NCBI RefSeq assembly: GCF_000224145.3
Contig: NC_020169.2
Coordinates: 1,401,479-1,465,478, forward strand
Direction of reading: 5' to 3'
Length of the DNA: 64,000 nucleotides
Origin: Ciona intestinalis
Lineage: Eukaryota; Chordata; Ascidiacea; Phlebobranchia; Cionidae
Shown: one piece after another, positions 1 through 12,651 of the stretch
Layout of the letters: each line of letters opens with the position of its first letter
Position numbering within the stretch: the first letter of the stretch is position 1
Notes under the pieces: generated by a model
Seen by the model: only the letters and a program-made list of their open reading frames with translations
Told to the model about the DNA's origin: nothing
The model's database searches: none
Position numbers and translations under genes: made by a program

Positions 1-199
1 CTCCCGATCTAAAAGCAAAAATCTATTCAAAATTTTAACTCAACCTAAAACAAAAAGACTTTATTACTAAATAAATTTATCCAACTAAATAACTCAGTTT
101 AACTCCTTAGATGCAGCAATTGAGAATGTAATGCTAGCATCTTTAAGTTAAAGTTAACAGATTATAAACAATGTGACTTTAGATTTAAGTTATACTTAC

Positions 200-3100
200 G
201 GCAGAAATTCTCCATTCTCCAGTCAGTGACATGCCCAGCTCTTGAGCAAACCCTCGCATAATGTGCGATGGTGTTACACAAACATGATTCAGGTTCCTCA
301 CACTCACACACATCATATCGACACAAGTCATAGTATGGCTGAGGGCTAACATCAACGTGACAAGCTTGAAATGTTTCACTAAGAATTACTTGGCACTCTG
401 TGTTGGCAAATCCAACTTGAAAAAAAAATTACACATTTTACGAAATCTCGTTTTTTGGTATTAACATAAAAAGGTAATTCAGCGAAATTACATTCTGAAA
501 GCTTACCACGTTGTTGGTTGACCTGGCATGGATCCTGAATAAATTGTGACGTCATGTCTATGCAATCAGGACTAGCTTTCCATGCATTGCCAAATGAAAC
601 AGGACTTCTCTCAACCAATCCTGCATGTATTTGATTTGCTTCATTGAGCAATGACTGTATTTATACTAATGATAAAATTAGTGTAACCAAAAATAAACAA
701 ATGTTGCAGCATTACATGATAACAAAAATTGCAAACCGTTAAAATTCATAAAGTCATCCCTTTGGTTTCTGTTGTAGTTGCCACATAAACCACACAACTT
801 CCCTTGCCATCTGGAAATAGATACATCATTTTTAGGAAATCGTCAAATTTTTAAAGATTTCTTTGAATGTATTTACAATTTAGTTAATTTATTGGTATTT
901 CTGTATGTTAGAAGCATAAAGACGTGCAGTATTACTTGAATAACACAAGAGAGCATGATATTTACCGTCTTTCTGCTGTCACATAAACTCTTGATATTCC
1001 ATCCCAATCAACCATGATGCCAATATCAGTGCGAAGTTGGACGAAGTCAGACGAAACTTTAAATATCTGGAATCTTTCTGGAATACAGTATAGGTCAGAG
1101 CATCATAATTATGTAAATCATTGTCTAGACCATTAACCTTTTGGCAGGAAACTTAACAACGCAGTTAGGACTGAAAGTTTAATTGAAAATAGAGACGGAA
1201 ATTTTGATTACCTCGTATGTACGGTGGCATTACAGCTTTCCCATCAACACTTGTGACATGACCTTTGCTTAATCTGATCAAGACCTTGTTGAACCCGGAA
1301 CGAAGAACAATCGTGACGTCTTTGGTGCAAGTAACGGTTGAATCAACACCACACACTGTATTGTCCACAATTACACTGGAAAATTATACAGGTCATGAAT
1401 ATATTGCTTCAATCAACATGTTAATATACCACAAATAAATACAACTTAGCATTTCTAAATAGTTAATAAACTACAACTTTTTAAAAAAGGAATGTAATTT
1501 GTGGTTTATCTAAATTTGGATATTCGGAAACAAGTAAAAAAAATGATGCTATATATAATTGATTGGAGGTAATAAACCAACCTGAACAAATTTGTACTGC
1601 TGCAATCCTTGACGAAAGTGTATTGACATTCTCCATGCATTGTGTACATGTGTCCATCAAATGTTTTATAATGTGGATCACCAACTGCTGAGCATTCTGA
1701 AGGGCAAGGTATATCTGTACAGTTCCAAACAGCGCTTGAGCACACACTAAAATGCAAAGCGTATATTTAGTTATTGTAATTTAAAAATCAAAATAGATAT
1801 GTATTTCAGTCAAAAGCTGAATAATTTAAAAATAAAAGATTCACCAGCTTTGACATTCTTGGCTAAGGACGTGGCCAGCTGGGAATTCTCGTCCATTATG
1901 AAGGCATGAGCATTCATCCTCCCGTACGCATTTTCCATCATGAAGTAGACTTCCCTCAGGACAGGTACATCCATCCACACAATGTTCATGACATTCGGTA
2001 TCCGGTGTCACCAAGTTATGACAGGTTCGTGGGCATGAGCTTGCACATTCAGAGTAAACCATTCCTTCTGGACATGTGACAGCTGCAGAACGACACATAT
2101 ATAAGGTGAAAACATTTCTTTGTTTTGTTCTCATATAAGACACCTAATTTCTTCAACCCAATGAACATAACTAGTATTGTTGGCCAAAAAGTTATTTCAT
2201 ACAATTTACAAAAAAAATCATACAATTTATCTAATTTAAAAAATTTGCAAAAAAATAATGTAAGCAGCCATAGGACACACACAAAATTCTCACCGCAAAA
2301 GTTTGGTTTTCGCCATCTTGGTACAACCTCAGTTTGGGACATGCATAACCGGGAATACTGTGCTACTGCATCACAATGACAGTCTTGCCTGCCAACTTTC
2401 TACAAATTATAGAACAGTTTGAATGAAACAAAAACTATTTCAGTGCAAACCAAAAAATAGCATGCAAGAACAAGTTCGACTTCCAGGTATAATACTTACA
2501 TTACACTGACAGACATCTGTAATACACCCATCAACCAGAGGCACAGGGTCTACACCAGCAGCAATGCAATCAGAGAATGCTTCGTTGTTTGATATAAAGA
2601 TTTTGCACAGTGCCCGAATAATCTGGTGAATATTATAAACAACTAACTAGTAACTAGTATATCAGCTTGTCTATTTATCTAAGAAAATTTAAACTGAAGA
2701 CATAAGTTTATAAGATAAGTTTTGTAATATATTTTTAAAGGTGCGGTAAAATATGAACAACCTGAAAAAAACATGTGTTTTTGTCAGTACAACATTAAAA
2801 ATGTTCAATATTTAGATAGTACAACACAATAAAAACTGAGATAATTAAATTCTTACATCAACATCTCCAGCAGAAGTTGATGAACAATCAGCGATGACTT
2901 GAGAGATTTCGGAGCAATGATCATGCAGACCTGTCTCTTTCCATCCTCTTGCAAACCATAAGGCATTTGATGCTGTTGTCTCCCCCCCTGGGGGGGGGGG
3001 GGGGGGGGGGGGATGGTGGGGAAAATTTAAATAAAAAGGGTAAAATTTTAAAAAGACTAATTTATATAAGCAATATTTATGCTGTATACTGTACAAACAT

Positions 3101-6100
3101 TTAAATCCAATTAATTACATAAATTCTAATAATTTAATCATATAGTAGAGTGGGGGAAGATGGGACACCTTTTACACATTATATCCAAATAGCCTGATCG
3201 TGTTTTAAACAATTAACAACGGTCTATGGAAATCGTGAAGATACGGTTTTATAATTCATTGAATGTTCTTTGTTTACTACCAAATGAAAAGAGAAAACTA
3301 AACGAAAAGGTGTCCCAACTTCCCCCATCCCACTATACTTACCGGACCTAAATACGTTGTAGTTAGTTTACACAAAATGTAACAGAAATGTTAAAAATAT
3401 CTTACTGTCTGGTAGAGTCATGTCATTGGATGAATCTCCATCGGCATTTCCACACAAGCCACATACGGTTCCTCTGTAATAACCTTTCTTCATTTCAATC
3501 TCAGCCACCCCACCACCACTCCACATAATAGTGATGCCAAATCTTGTTTCAACTCTAACATATTGCCCGACCTGGTACACAGCAATGCCACGCTCTGCAT
3601 ATCGGTGTGAGGACAACCTTAATGAAATGAGTGAATGAATGAATAAATGAATGTAACTTACTTTATCCTTGTCAGTAAAACGACAGTCGTTAAACCTAGG
3701 TGTTCTGTTTAATACACCTCATGCTAGCTTACGAGTTACCAGCTATTGTTATTTTGTGGGTGACTTTTTTTGTAGATTTTTTCCATTTTTTTATGTATGA
3801 CTGTTAATTTGGACAACTGATTGTTGATCACTGGGTTGGAGCAATTGCCGTTAACTATTTTGTCCAAGGACAGATAGGCCAACAATGGTAGCAGCAACAA
3901 ATAATTCTGGGTTAAATGCAAGCGGGCAAAATATGAAAGGTTCCTTTTACTTACAATCTATCACCAACCATTACCAAGCGACCAGGCAACAATGAGACGG
4001 GTTCACCTCCATGCAACTTAAGTACAAGTGCAAGAAAGTCATCAGAAAAATGCACCAATTCACGTAGGGGTACCGGTAACTAAGAATACGACATGGTTAG
4101 GAATAAAGAAACCCCTTTGTTGCAAAAAATAGATATTTTTTTTTAAAGAAATATATATGTTGTTGTTCTACTCTAGAACTAATATAGAGTATTACTCTTC
4201 TAAAGATTAACAAACATTTAACTACTATCACCTCATTAAAAAGTGTGCGGTTCGTAATTTCTCCTGTTTCTCGTTCAATGGGAATAAAGTCTTCAATATT
4301 CTTTACCAGCTCGATACTAAAAAGATGCTGTACACAATCCTGTACCCACATGTATCTGCACTGACCAGGGAAATCATAGGAATGTCCATCAAATGTCCTG
4401 ATGTGTCGTCCACCCCACATTGAACACACAGTTCCTGCATCCTTTGTAGTTTGAACAGCTAGATGAAAATATACATTAGTCAAATATGTGTTAGCTAACG
4501 TAACGCATTTTGCCTTGTTTTTTAAATTTCTATTCTTGATGTGGAACGAAAAAGTAACTGCTCAAAGCCTATGGTGTAACAAAGTAATAGGGTAGAGCAC
4601 GTACTCGTAGCTCGTTATTATCATTAGTCATTACCCAATACCTCAGCACTCTTAATGTTTTATCTGTTTTATTTGTCATCCGGCTTGTCACTTGATCACC
4701 GTCCTGCCACAATGCAGCTCGGTAGATCGCGCTTTATCACACGTAACTTTGTTGATCGCTGTCACTAATCCAAGCTTATTTTTTTAAGCCGACAAGCAAA
4801 TAACAGTTTAAACAAAAACATATACACCCTTTATCGCTTATTATCGTTTAATCATCTGCTCTAGCTGCGTTATCGCTACTTTATCCGTTACTTTTAATTG
4901 GCGTATTTCTTTAACAGCTTCACCCCGCTTAATTTTGTATGCCTGCGCTACAAATAAAACATTGAACCTACTGTATTGGCACTGTGGTCCTTTGTATCCA
5001 GGCGTACAATCACATTCATCCGGAGCAACACATCTTCCGCCATTTTGACACCGCTTAGAACACACCGCTGTCGATCAGAGAAAAACCATTAAAAATTTTT
5101 TCATGTTTGCTAATTAAAGGTCGACTGAATAACCGTTAGTGAACAAACATACATATCATATCCAAAAAGAGAAATGTCCTAAAGGGTTAAAGCGCAAAAT
5201 AACATGCGGAACACGACTTACGCAGATCGCAGGAATGTCCATGCCATGGGCCAGAACATTCACAAGTGTCTGGACGAACGCATCTCCCGTTGTGTTGACA
5301 ACCCAACTCACATACGGCTACAAGTTAGAAAACAAATGCTTTTATTATTTAGGAATAACAGTGTTGCAGCAATACATGTGCAAAGTTAGTGACGTGTGTA
5401 AATGGCTATATATATCGTGTTGAGTATATAAGGTTATCGCGTATACAGAATAGGTCTTTGTCATTACGAACGTTGTTTCTTTAGTGCCGTGATATCTTGG
5501 GTGCTTTGTTTTAAAGGAAATTGTAGTCAATGACGCACAAAGCAGGCAAGGTAGGTGGGAAAACGGTAATGTAATAAATATTCATCACTTACGAACGTCG
5601 CAATATAGATCACTCCATCCAGCCAAGCATTGGCACTCGTTTCTTCTGGTACAGATGCCATTTACACACGGAGGATCACATACAGCTAAAACAAGGGTAC
5701 AAGTTAAAATAAGCAGTGCAAGTTTTCCGACGGTTGTTGACTTTTTCGTCGATTTCCGCTGTACAACCGAACAAACAAACGAACTTGCATTACTCCCTAA
5801 ATAGGTTACAGGGCACAAAAGTTTCCAATCAGGCAGACATCTTTCCCGACTAATGGTTTCCTTTGAACCGAGATGTCATTAAAAGTTAAAGGACAAGTGA
5901 GATCGGAAAACAAATGAATCATCAACTTACCGATCTCGCAAACAGCTCCGGTATATCCGTCAGGACAACGGCAAACATTTGGCTGTTCGCAAAATCCCGC
6001 ATTGAGGCATTCGGGATTACATATGGCTGGAAATAGAGTTAAATAATAAATATCAGCACGTAATAAGGGCATATGAAATGTGTATATATCAACCTATACT

Positions 6101-7679
6101 TAACCCTACTCGTTATTTATTTCTGTTCTTATATAAATTAAAGAAACACCTGAAATACAAACGAGCTACATCAAATAACGTTGCCAGTTCCCACAGCTAC
6201 TTTTAAGCCCTTAGCAAGTTCAGCCAAATGTTACTGCCCAATTAAGAAAATGAGCTAAAGCGTGGGCCATTTCGGTCACAAGCCTGACCAGGAAACCACG
6301 GAATTAATTTTTTGTGTAGCCCTTGCTTTTTTTGCATAATGTAGTTTTTAACGGTCAAGAATTGGGATTGGTTACTTACGTGTATCACAACTTTTGCCTT
6401 TCCATCCTAGAGCACAGAAACAAGTATCTGGCGCGGTGCACGAACCATGTATACATCTATCGCTACAAACAACTGTCAGAACAAAACGTAACGCTATCAA
6501 AATAAATCGGAAAATAACAGGACGATTAAAATACCATTAAACTATCATACTAAGCATGCATTTACATAGTGTTTCCATATTGAGTTGTATGTTGCTTAAT
6601 TATTTTACGGTGGCGGAAAAACGGCAGTCGTTATTATATATATAGTACTGCGGGGGGAAGATGGAACACCTTTCACACATAATATTTAAATATGCTGATC
6701 GAGTTTTAAAGAATGAACAATAGCCTGTGAGGGTCTTAGGGATACGGTTTTAATTCTTTGAATGTTCTTTGTTTACCACCCAATGGAACGACCAAAAAAT
6801 TAAGGCTATCCCATCATCACCCACCTTACTATATATATAACATGGGAAGTATGTTACACCTATGTCTAGCTCGTGCCCAATTAGGAGTTATTCTACGTAT
6901 TAGGGTAATTATTTTTGAAAAGTTGCATCGGTATATGACCGACAATTTGTTAACTAATTTGTTACCACAATGTTGCAGCAATTAGTCGTGAAATATCCTA
7001 TTAAAAGACACACACACGAATAACGTTAGCAACATCCACTGCGTCATACGATGGCGCTAGAAACGGTAAATATTATGGATAAAAGTAAGAAAGAAAACTC
7101 ACACTGAGTGCAATCTGCACCGAACCAATCATTTATACAAGCGCACGTGTCCGTACGAATGCACTTCCCTCCATTCCTGCATGGTTGTCGGCATTGAGCT
7201 GCAAAATAAAACAAATAACATTGAGCTATTGCGGTTTAAAAAAAACTGCACAAAAATCAATGTAAAGGACCGAGAAAATAAGTTTAATATAACTTCTTCA
7301 AAGCAAATACTTACGGTGATTGCCAGTTAATTTATTTAGTTGTGTAGACTTGACCAAGCTGCTTAGTTCTTCGCTGACATTTTTTGAATCTTTTATAATT
7401 GCGCCGGCTTGTAGGGCAAGTTGGGACAGCGTGTCGCTAAAACACAAAGCGTAATGGATTGTTTTTTAAAATGATAAAAACGACAGGTTAACTTACTCTG
7501 GTACTTGGTCCGCAGCACCTGCATCTCTGATTTCAAGTAATAGGAGCGTAAACGCTAAAGAAATTAATAGTTAAATGCTAAAAGACGAATATTAGCAAAA
7601 TAAACTAGTTTATCTTTATCGCCAAAAAAATGGTATACTTACTTGACAGGAAAAACAGAACCTTTTCTCGTCCCCCCAT
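200..7679 (-). CDS. Secreted vWF-type glycoprotein with N-terminal EGF modules (5' part of gene)
   Basis: Partial gene; its 3' end lies beyond the left edge. About 942 residues are readable. Exons in gene order: 7643-7679, 7497-7554, 7315-7436, EGF exons 7103-7198, 6380-6472, 5931-6026, 5593-5685, 5222-5317, 4972-5067, then 4232-4458, 3955-4079, 3406-3617, 2857-2987, 2500-2622, 2294-2399, 1845-2082, 1582-1746, 1212-1375, 966-1077, 737-810, 507-654, 200-415. The protein starts MGGREKVLFFLS with a leucine-rich signal peptide. Six EGF modules follow, each on its own phase 1-1 exon. Then come VWD1 (starts GTVCSMWGGRHIRTFDGHSY, ends CGLCGNADGD), C8, a TIL cysteine module (exon 1845-2082), VWD2 (ends CGLCGNYNRN) and a second C8. 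By family knowledge such proteins are secreted, disulfide-linked and form extracellular matrix or gels (vWF, otogelin, zonadhesin and mucin relatives). Which member this is cannot be decided. Domain calls are strong; exact splice sites are good but unverified. Confidence 0.88.
2990..3012 (+). repeat. 23-bp uninterrupted poly(G) tract at a splice acceptor
   Basis: Twenty-three consecutive G on the plus strand, so 23 C on the sense strand of the vWF-like gene, immediately before AG at 2988-2989. It serves as the polypyrimidine tract of the exon 2857-2987, which itself begins with six G. Confidence 0.95.
3141..3337 (+). mobile_element. MITE copy 1, forward
   Basis: Short non-autonomous element with inverted ends. 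The left end reads TAGAGTGGGGGAAGATGGGA and the right end is its reverse complement with few changes, ending in CACTATA. It lies in a vWF-like gene intron (2988-3405). 'Forward' here means the end is followed by the conserved core CCTGATCGTGTTTTAAACAA. No coding capacity. Confidence 0.9.
3665..3910 (-). mobile_element. tRNA-related SINE copy A (no tRNA head)
   Basis: In a vWF-like gene intron. Shares ACGACAGTCGTTAAACCTAG, CTCATGCTAGCTTACGAGTT and GGAGCAATTGCCGTTAACTA with other copies here, and ends in CAACAATGGTAGCAGCAACA. Orientation is set by the 48668-48866 copy, whose tRNA-like head reads on the minus strand. Confidence 0.7.
6641..6835 (+). mobile_element. MITE copy 2, forward
   Basis: Same family: begins TAGTACTGCGGGGGGAAGAT, core CTGATCGAGTTTTAAAGAAT, ends CCCACCTTACTATATA. 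It lies in the intron between EGF exons 1 and 2 of the vWF-like gene. More diverged than copy 1. Confidence 0.87.
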
Positions 7680-8895
7680 TTAAAAAGTTATTTTTCTACG
7701 CTTATGATAATCTGGGTATTTAATTCATGCAGAGATGACGTATAACGCTCACCGAGCACATGTCCCGAGAATGGTTGCAACGCTGTCGTCATCGGATATT
7801 TAAGCGAACGAACTATTTCCAGCATCGGCCACGATTGCCTTGTTCACGCTATCAACATGGACGATCGGGTATAATACTTGGCCCAAAGAACTCAACTATC
7901 ACGCCAAGACTTCCCGAACGAACCCTTTTAAGTGAGTTAATTGCCAGTGGCAAAGCACTGCATCAAACATGGAAAGTTGATTACATTAAAGAGTTTGCGA
8001 GGGGGGGAAGTTTTCAGCGTTGGCCTTTTCGACGAGGCCCTTATTCCCTTCCTGTTTAGGTACGTAGGAATAACGGGAAATCGGCATTTCTCATTATTCT
8101 TATGAGGAATGGCTAGTTCTTATAGCTAATTCCTAAGCTCTTACGTGTTTGCGCAAGGGTGGACAAACAACTATGAACTCGAAAACCCTTTCAAATTTTA
8201 TGAACTTTGACCTTAAATGGCAATGTGCGTGCAACCAAAAATTGGTAAAAAAATTCCGCATTTAACGGCTCATTCCGAAGACCTCTTACAATGCATCATA
8301 AAATAGACATAAGTGTGCATTACAGTACATGATTACACAAACAACTGAACATAAAACACATGATTATAAGGCAAAAACAACTAAGAGTTAACTCGGATTC
8401 CAGCGGAATTAACGACAAGAAACACGATATTATTTGAATATTGATTAGAGTGAATAATAATTACCAAAGCCATTAGCAAACAGCTCAAACGATTAACATC
8501 ATCGGCTATAAGCACATCGGATTTAAAATATAGCAGTACAGTTTAAAATAAATGAACTTACCGCGTTAAAACTGCAGACATCACACAGCGTATGAAACTT
8601 TCGCGCCGTTTTCATGGTCACTTTCTTTCGTTGGTAAAAAAGGTTTATAAAACACGCGAGAACGAGAGCAAACTGGTTATTCGCGCTAAACATACAGTAA
8701 CAAATGGCGTTTTGGGGATGGAAAACCACGTTGAAACATTTTACTAGTTTACGAGAAAAGTAAAGGTCGGTGGATTTTATCTCCATTGTAATGTAATAAA
8801 TAAAAATATATTTTCATTGTGAAGTAACATTATCTAGTATTCTAGTCCATTGTCTTGGTTCTACAGCAAGAACATTCCAGAAGAATAAGTTGTGA
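7680..8895. promoter_or_regulatory. Intergenic region between divergent vWF-like and HSF genes
   Basis: 1.2 kb holding the upstream regions of both genes. A 99-codon open frame at 7760-8059 resembles no family I know and I do not call it a gene. No TATA box or CpG-rich core could be assigned with confidence. Several AG acceptor-like sites (ACAG at 8863-8866, CCAG at 8877-8880) lie shortly before the HSF start. Confidence 0.5.
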
Positions 8896-11800
8896 ATGCA
8901 GTACAATAATATGAATTCTGGAAGTTTTGTGCTTAATGGCGGTCGGTACGTACAGGAACTCAGTTACACATGCTTCCCAGTGAAACTGTATCGTATCGTG
9001 TCTAATGAGAAGTATCTTTCGCTATGGTGGGCCGAAAGTGGAAGTCATATAGTTGTAGATTTACCAAGATTTGAGCAAGAGATATTGAGAAATGACTCAG
9101 TTCCAGAAGCAGACGGTTTTAAAACAATCACATTCACCAGCTTTGTTCGCCAGCTAAACTTGTATGGGTTTAGGAAGGTATGTTTTACCAGATTGAATGT
9201 TTATTTAGCTACAAGAGTCAAAACAGGGAACAGTATACTTCAATAATTTAGAAATTTGGACCCCCAAAAGGCAGCCATCATGTATAGTAACATGTACGCT
9301 TATGCGTAAGGCAGAAGGTAAATTGTTACTAGAAATCACAGCATTACTGCCACGGGAGATGTTGTAGAAATATTTAAGGCACCATATGGACTCTATGAAG
9401 TAATATAGCCTAAATTACCAGGTTACATGCCGTAGGAACTTACTCTTACAGAATAGAACATGAAATGGTTTCATTGTTAAAGAGATTTTCCGCTTTATAC
9501 GTACACATTTATTTTTCATAAGAGTTTTATTTATTTTTCATAAGAGTTTTATTTATTTTTTATAAGAGTTTTACACGTACAGATTTATTATTTTTTTCAT
9601 TCTGTAGGTAGCAATAACCAACGATAGCCACGTGGACCCAAGAGAGTGGCAACGTTATGCCCACACATACTTTCTGCGGGGAAGACCAGATTTACTCAAC
9701 CAAATTCGAAGACAACCGGGACCTATGCACCGTAGACCAACCATGCAACAGCAACCTTATATGATCGATGCCGTTGTCGCATATGAAGAGTACGTATATT
9801 TATATCAATAGTTGAATGAAACTTATATTATATTCTCTGGCGTGGCGGGACAGCGACAATCGTTATAACACGGGTGTTGTGTTTCATACACCTCGTGCCA
9901 AGCTTACGATTTAATACTTATGTACATTTCTGGGTGATTATCTTTTTTGGGGGGTGAAGCAATTGCCGTTAAGCTTTTTGGCAAAGAACACACGCCCACA
10001 ATGGTAGCAGTGGCGGGCCATTCGATCTATTTGGGTGTAACACGCTAATTATTTGTAGGGCTATAGAGCAAAGTTTTCTGGATCGAGGCTTACGACCGTC
10101 CAGAAAAGGACCAAGACCCAAACTACAACAATGCCCAACTTCGGCAATGAAACTAACAAAACGACATAAACGTTATTTACAGCGAACACAAGGCCCGCCA
10201 GGTAAAGCTATTTAATACGTACAGCGTAAGTTCGTATAAAACCTATTAACTGACCACTTAAAATGTACACTACGATGCTGCAAAGACAAAACAATTGTTT
10301 ATGTAATAACGTTGTACATAGTACTGTGGGGTGGATAAAATAACGTTAGAACCTAAATCGCATATTTCCTGGTCGTGTTTTTAACAATTAAGAACGCTCT
10401 TTTATAGGGTCGGGGGGCTACGTTTTTTCTATATATTTATGTAAACATTCTTTGTTTACTACCAAATGGGACGAGAAAGGAGAATAAATACATGTCCCGA
10501 GAACCCGTCTTACCTCATTCTACTACAGTCTACACAATAACATTAAATGACAAACATTTTCTCTTATTAACAGGCTATAACTTTCCGTACCAAGTCATAC
10601 CATTCAACATGGGCGGTTATTCAACTGTACATGCATATTATGCATCAGCTGCACCACCACCATACCACCCACAACAAATGCAGCCAACTATTAACACAGC
10701 GGGTGCAACGTGGAACGCAATACCGATCGAAATGATGCCTTCTACGTCGCATTTTACACCGATTAACGGTAAGCATAGCAGACGAAACTTGTATATATAT
10801 ACAGTAGAGTGGGAAAGGGAACAACTTTTTTATCTTATTTTCTTGTTTCAATTGATAGTGAACAAAAAACATTCGAAAAGTTTTAGAACCATATTCTAAC
10901 GACTCTCATAGACCGTTGTTAATTGTTTAAAACACGATCAGGTATTTGGATATTATGTGCGACAGGTGTCCCATCTTACCCCCCAGTACTATACATAAAA
11001 CAATAAGAATAACAGTACTGTCACTGTCAGAACAAAAATGTTCAATTTTAAAGATTGAATTGTTTATACCATGTGTGTGCTAACGATTGAAGCTACCCAA
11101 AACCAATTATATTTTTTTAAAGCATATGTACCTTTTTTATTTTCAGAAGCACCTGTTCGATCTGTTATACCTTCAGAACCAAAACAAATGACAATAGACC
11201 AATGGCAGAAAGTGAGGATTCGGATAACCATAGACACATATAGCTAGTTAATACCTTAATATTGGCAGGAGTTGAATTTAGTTGGGACCCAACAGCAGTT
11301 TGACAATACGGGAAACGAACCTTGTACTTCAAATGCAGTTGGACTCAATGGGGACCCAAATCTAATGCTTTCTGGGGACCCTTGCATTCGACTGGAGACT
11401 GGTACGTCTGAGGCAAGAAACTTGGATCAGCAGTAAGTATAGTTTTAAGCAGGAATTAAGATCTAACTAATTGCTTTACTTTACTGTGAACATGCGTGGC
11501 ACATGTTTTACAGTGTCTCAATTGGTCTATATAATAACAACTTTAATTTGTCTCTTCGATTACGATAGCGAATGTTTTAGAAATATTAATACGAAAGACA
11601 AGATATGGCAAAAAACAACAGTTGTTAAAACACGCTTACAGTTAAAAACATATTTACATTTATATGGAAGAGAATAGGCGTGGTCGCTACACCCATGATA
11701 GCATACTATTTACGCTTTCAGTACAATAATAGCACAGTATACATGTTTAACTTGGTATGAAAGTCGTCAAAAGTTCGTATAACTTTTTAATACCGACTGC

Positions 11801-12584
11801 TATTTAAACACGACTGCACAGTAAGAAAGCAAGATATAACGAACGAACGTGTGAGGAAATGAGGCGAAGGCAAAGCCTTGATAATTGCCGCAAGCCCGAC
11901 ACTGTTTGAGTCAACTATGATTATTAACTGTTTGGGTGCAAATTAAAAAGATTAGCGTTATTGAAGCAGTGCAAGTACAATAAGGACTGAGTAGCTGAAC
12001 ATAGCATATGTAGGTCAAACAATGGTCTATATACTTAACACACATGGTCGTATTCGTATAAATATTAATACACATAGTACGGTGGGGTAAGATGGGACAC
12101 TGTTAGCATATAATGTTCAAATATCCTGATCGTGTTTTAAACAGTTAACAACGATTTATTAAAGTCATCGGGATACGGTTGTTACGATTCTTTGAATGTT
12201 CTTCGTTTACTACGAAATGGGATAAAAATAAAATGAAAAGTTGTCCCATCTTTCCCAACCTACTTGTTATAATTATTAATTAACTTTTTAAGTGCTCTAA
12301 AATAATAACTGTTTTCTTATTAGTGTCTATCACAATTGTTTTCATACAGAATCGAACAATTTGCTTACGGAAAAGGTGTTCAAAACCAAAGTAGTTCAAC
12401 AGCGATGGCGGCAAGTCAGTTCACTTCTGCGCTCAACGCTGCAGTTCTTGATAGCGATGACGTAGGCATGACGTCAGGGGAGACTTACTGCATGACTGAA
12501 GATGTCGGAAATTTAGCTTTGTGGGGCGACGATACTAACTTACATAGTAGCAGTATGTTACCTGAGCATATGTTTGTGTGTTAA
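8896..12584 (+). CDS. Heat shock factor-type transcription factor, HSFY/HSF5-like
   Basis: Complete seven-exon gene: 8896-9177, 9608-9789, 10059-10201, 10574-10768, 11147-11211, 11269-11432, 12350-12584; the phases close on a 421-residue protein. Residues about 25-130 form an HSF DNA-binding domain: FPVKLYRIVSNEKYLSLWW, FEQEIL, then FTSFVRQLNLYGFRKV and YFLRGRPDLL, the expected recognition-helix and wing region. It should bind DNA in the nucleus. The WW pair and FEQEIL remind me of HSFY, the split domain also of HSF5. After the domain there is a basic stretch (KLTKRHKRYLQR) and a Pro/Gln/Tyr-rich part; I see no leucine-zipper HR-A/B trimerisation region, unlike HSF1/2/4. The end is acidic and Ser-rich. 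The start chosen is the first ATG of the open frame; a second in-frame ATG lies five codons on. Introns 3, 4 and 6 carry MITE copies and intron 2 a SINE. The gene is divergent from the vWF-like gene. Confidence 0.9.
9507..9575. repeat. Tandem repeat, ~22-bp unit, three copies
   Basis: The unit ATAAGAGTTTTATTTATTTT is repeated nearly three times in HSF intron 1, just upstream of the exon 2 acceptor. Confidence 0.85.
9838..10030 (-). mobile_element. tRNA-related SINE copy B
   Basis: In HSF intron 2. GGCGTGGCGGGACAGCGACA, ACACCTCGTGCCAAGCTTAC and GAAGCAATTGCCGTTAAGCT match copies A and E. The tRNA-like head is not complete. Confidence 0.7.
10319..10526 (+). mobile_element. MITE copy 3, forward, diverged
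   Basis: Begins TAGTACTGTGGGGTGGATAA, core CTGGTCGTGTTTTTAACAAT. The right end is recognisable but altered (ATGTCCCGAGAACCCGTCTTACCTC is split by extra bases). It sits in HSF intron 3, ending 48 bp before exon 4. It makes a spurious ATG-open frame running into exon 4. Confidence 0.78.
10799..10994 (-). mobile_element. MITE copy 4, reverse
   Basis: Reverse orientation: starts ACAGTAGAGTGGGAAAGGGA, contains TTGTTAATTGTTTAAAACAC, and ends GGTGTCCCATCTTACCCCCC then AGTACTATA. It starts 31 bp after the donor of HSF exon 4, so exon 4 is flanked by an inverted MITE pair. Confidence 0.9.
12073..12270 (+). mobile_element. MITE copy 5, forward
   Basis: Begins TAGTACGGTGGGGTAAGATG, core CCTGATCGTGTTTTAAACAG, right end GTTGTCCCATCTTTCCCAAC. 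It lies in the last HSF intron, 80 bp before the final exon. Confidence 0.9.
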
Positions 12585-12651
12585 TTGTTCCGCATTGTTA
12601 ACTATACAGGGGCTAGAATTAAGTGTTCGTTTTCGTTAGCATTGTGTTCGA

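Noticed and set aside
7760-8059. 99-codon plus-strand open frame
   Set aside because: No domain or family likeness, no splice partners, lies in a divergent promoter gap; probably chance.
10492-10899. 135-codon frame starting MSREPVLPH overlapping HSF exon 4
   Set aside because: The start lies in a MITE end and the frame reads through both splice sites of exon 4; only 10574-10768 is coding.
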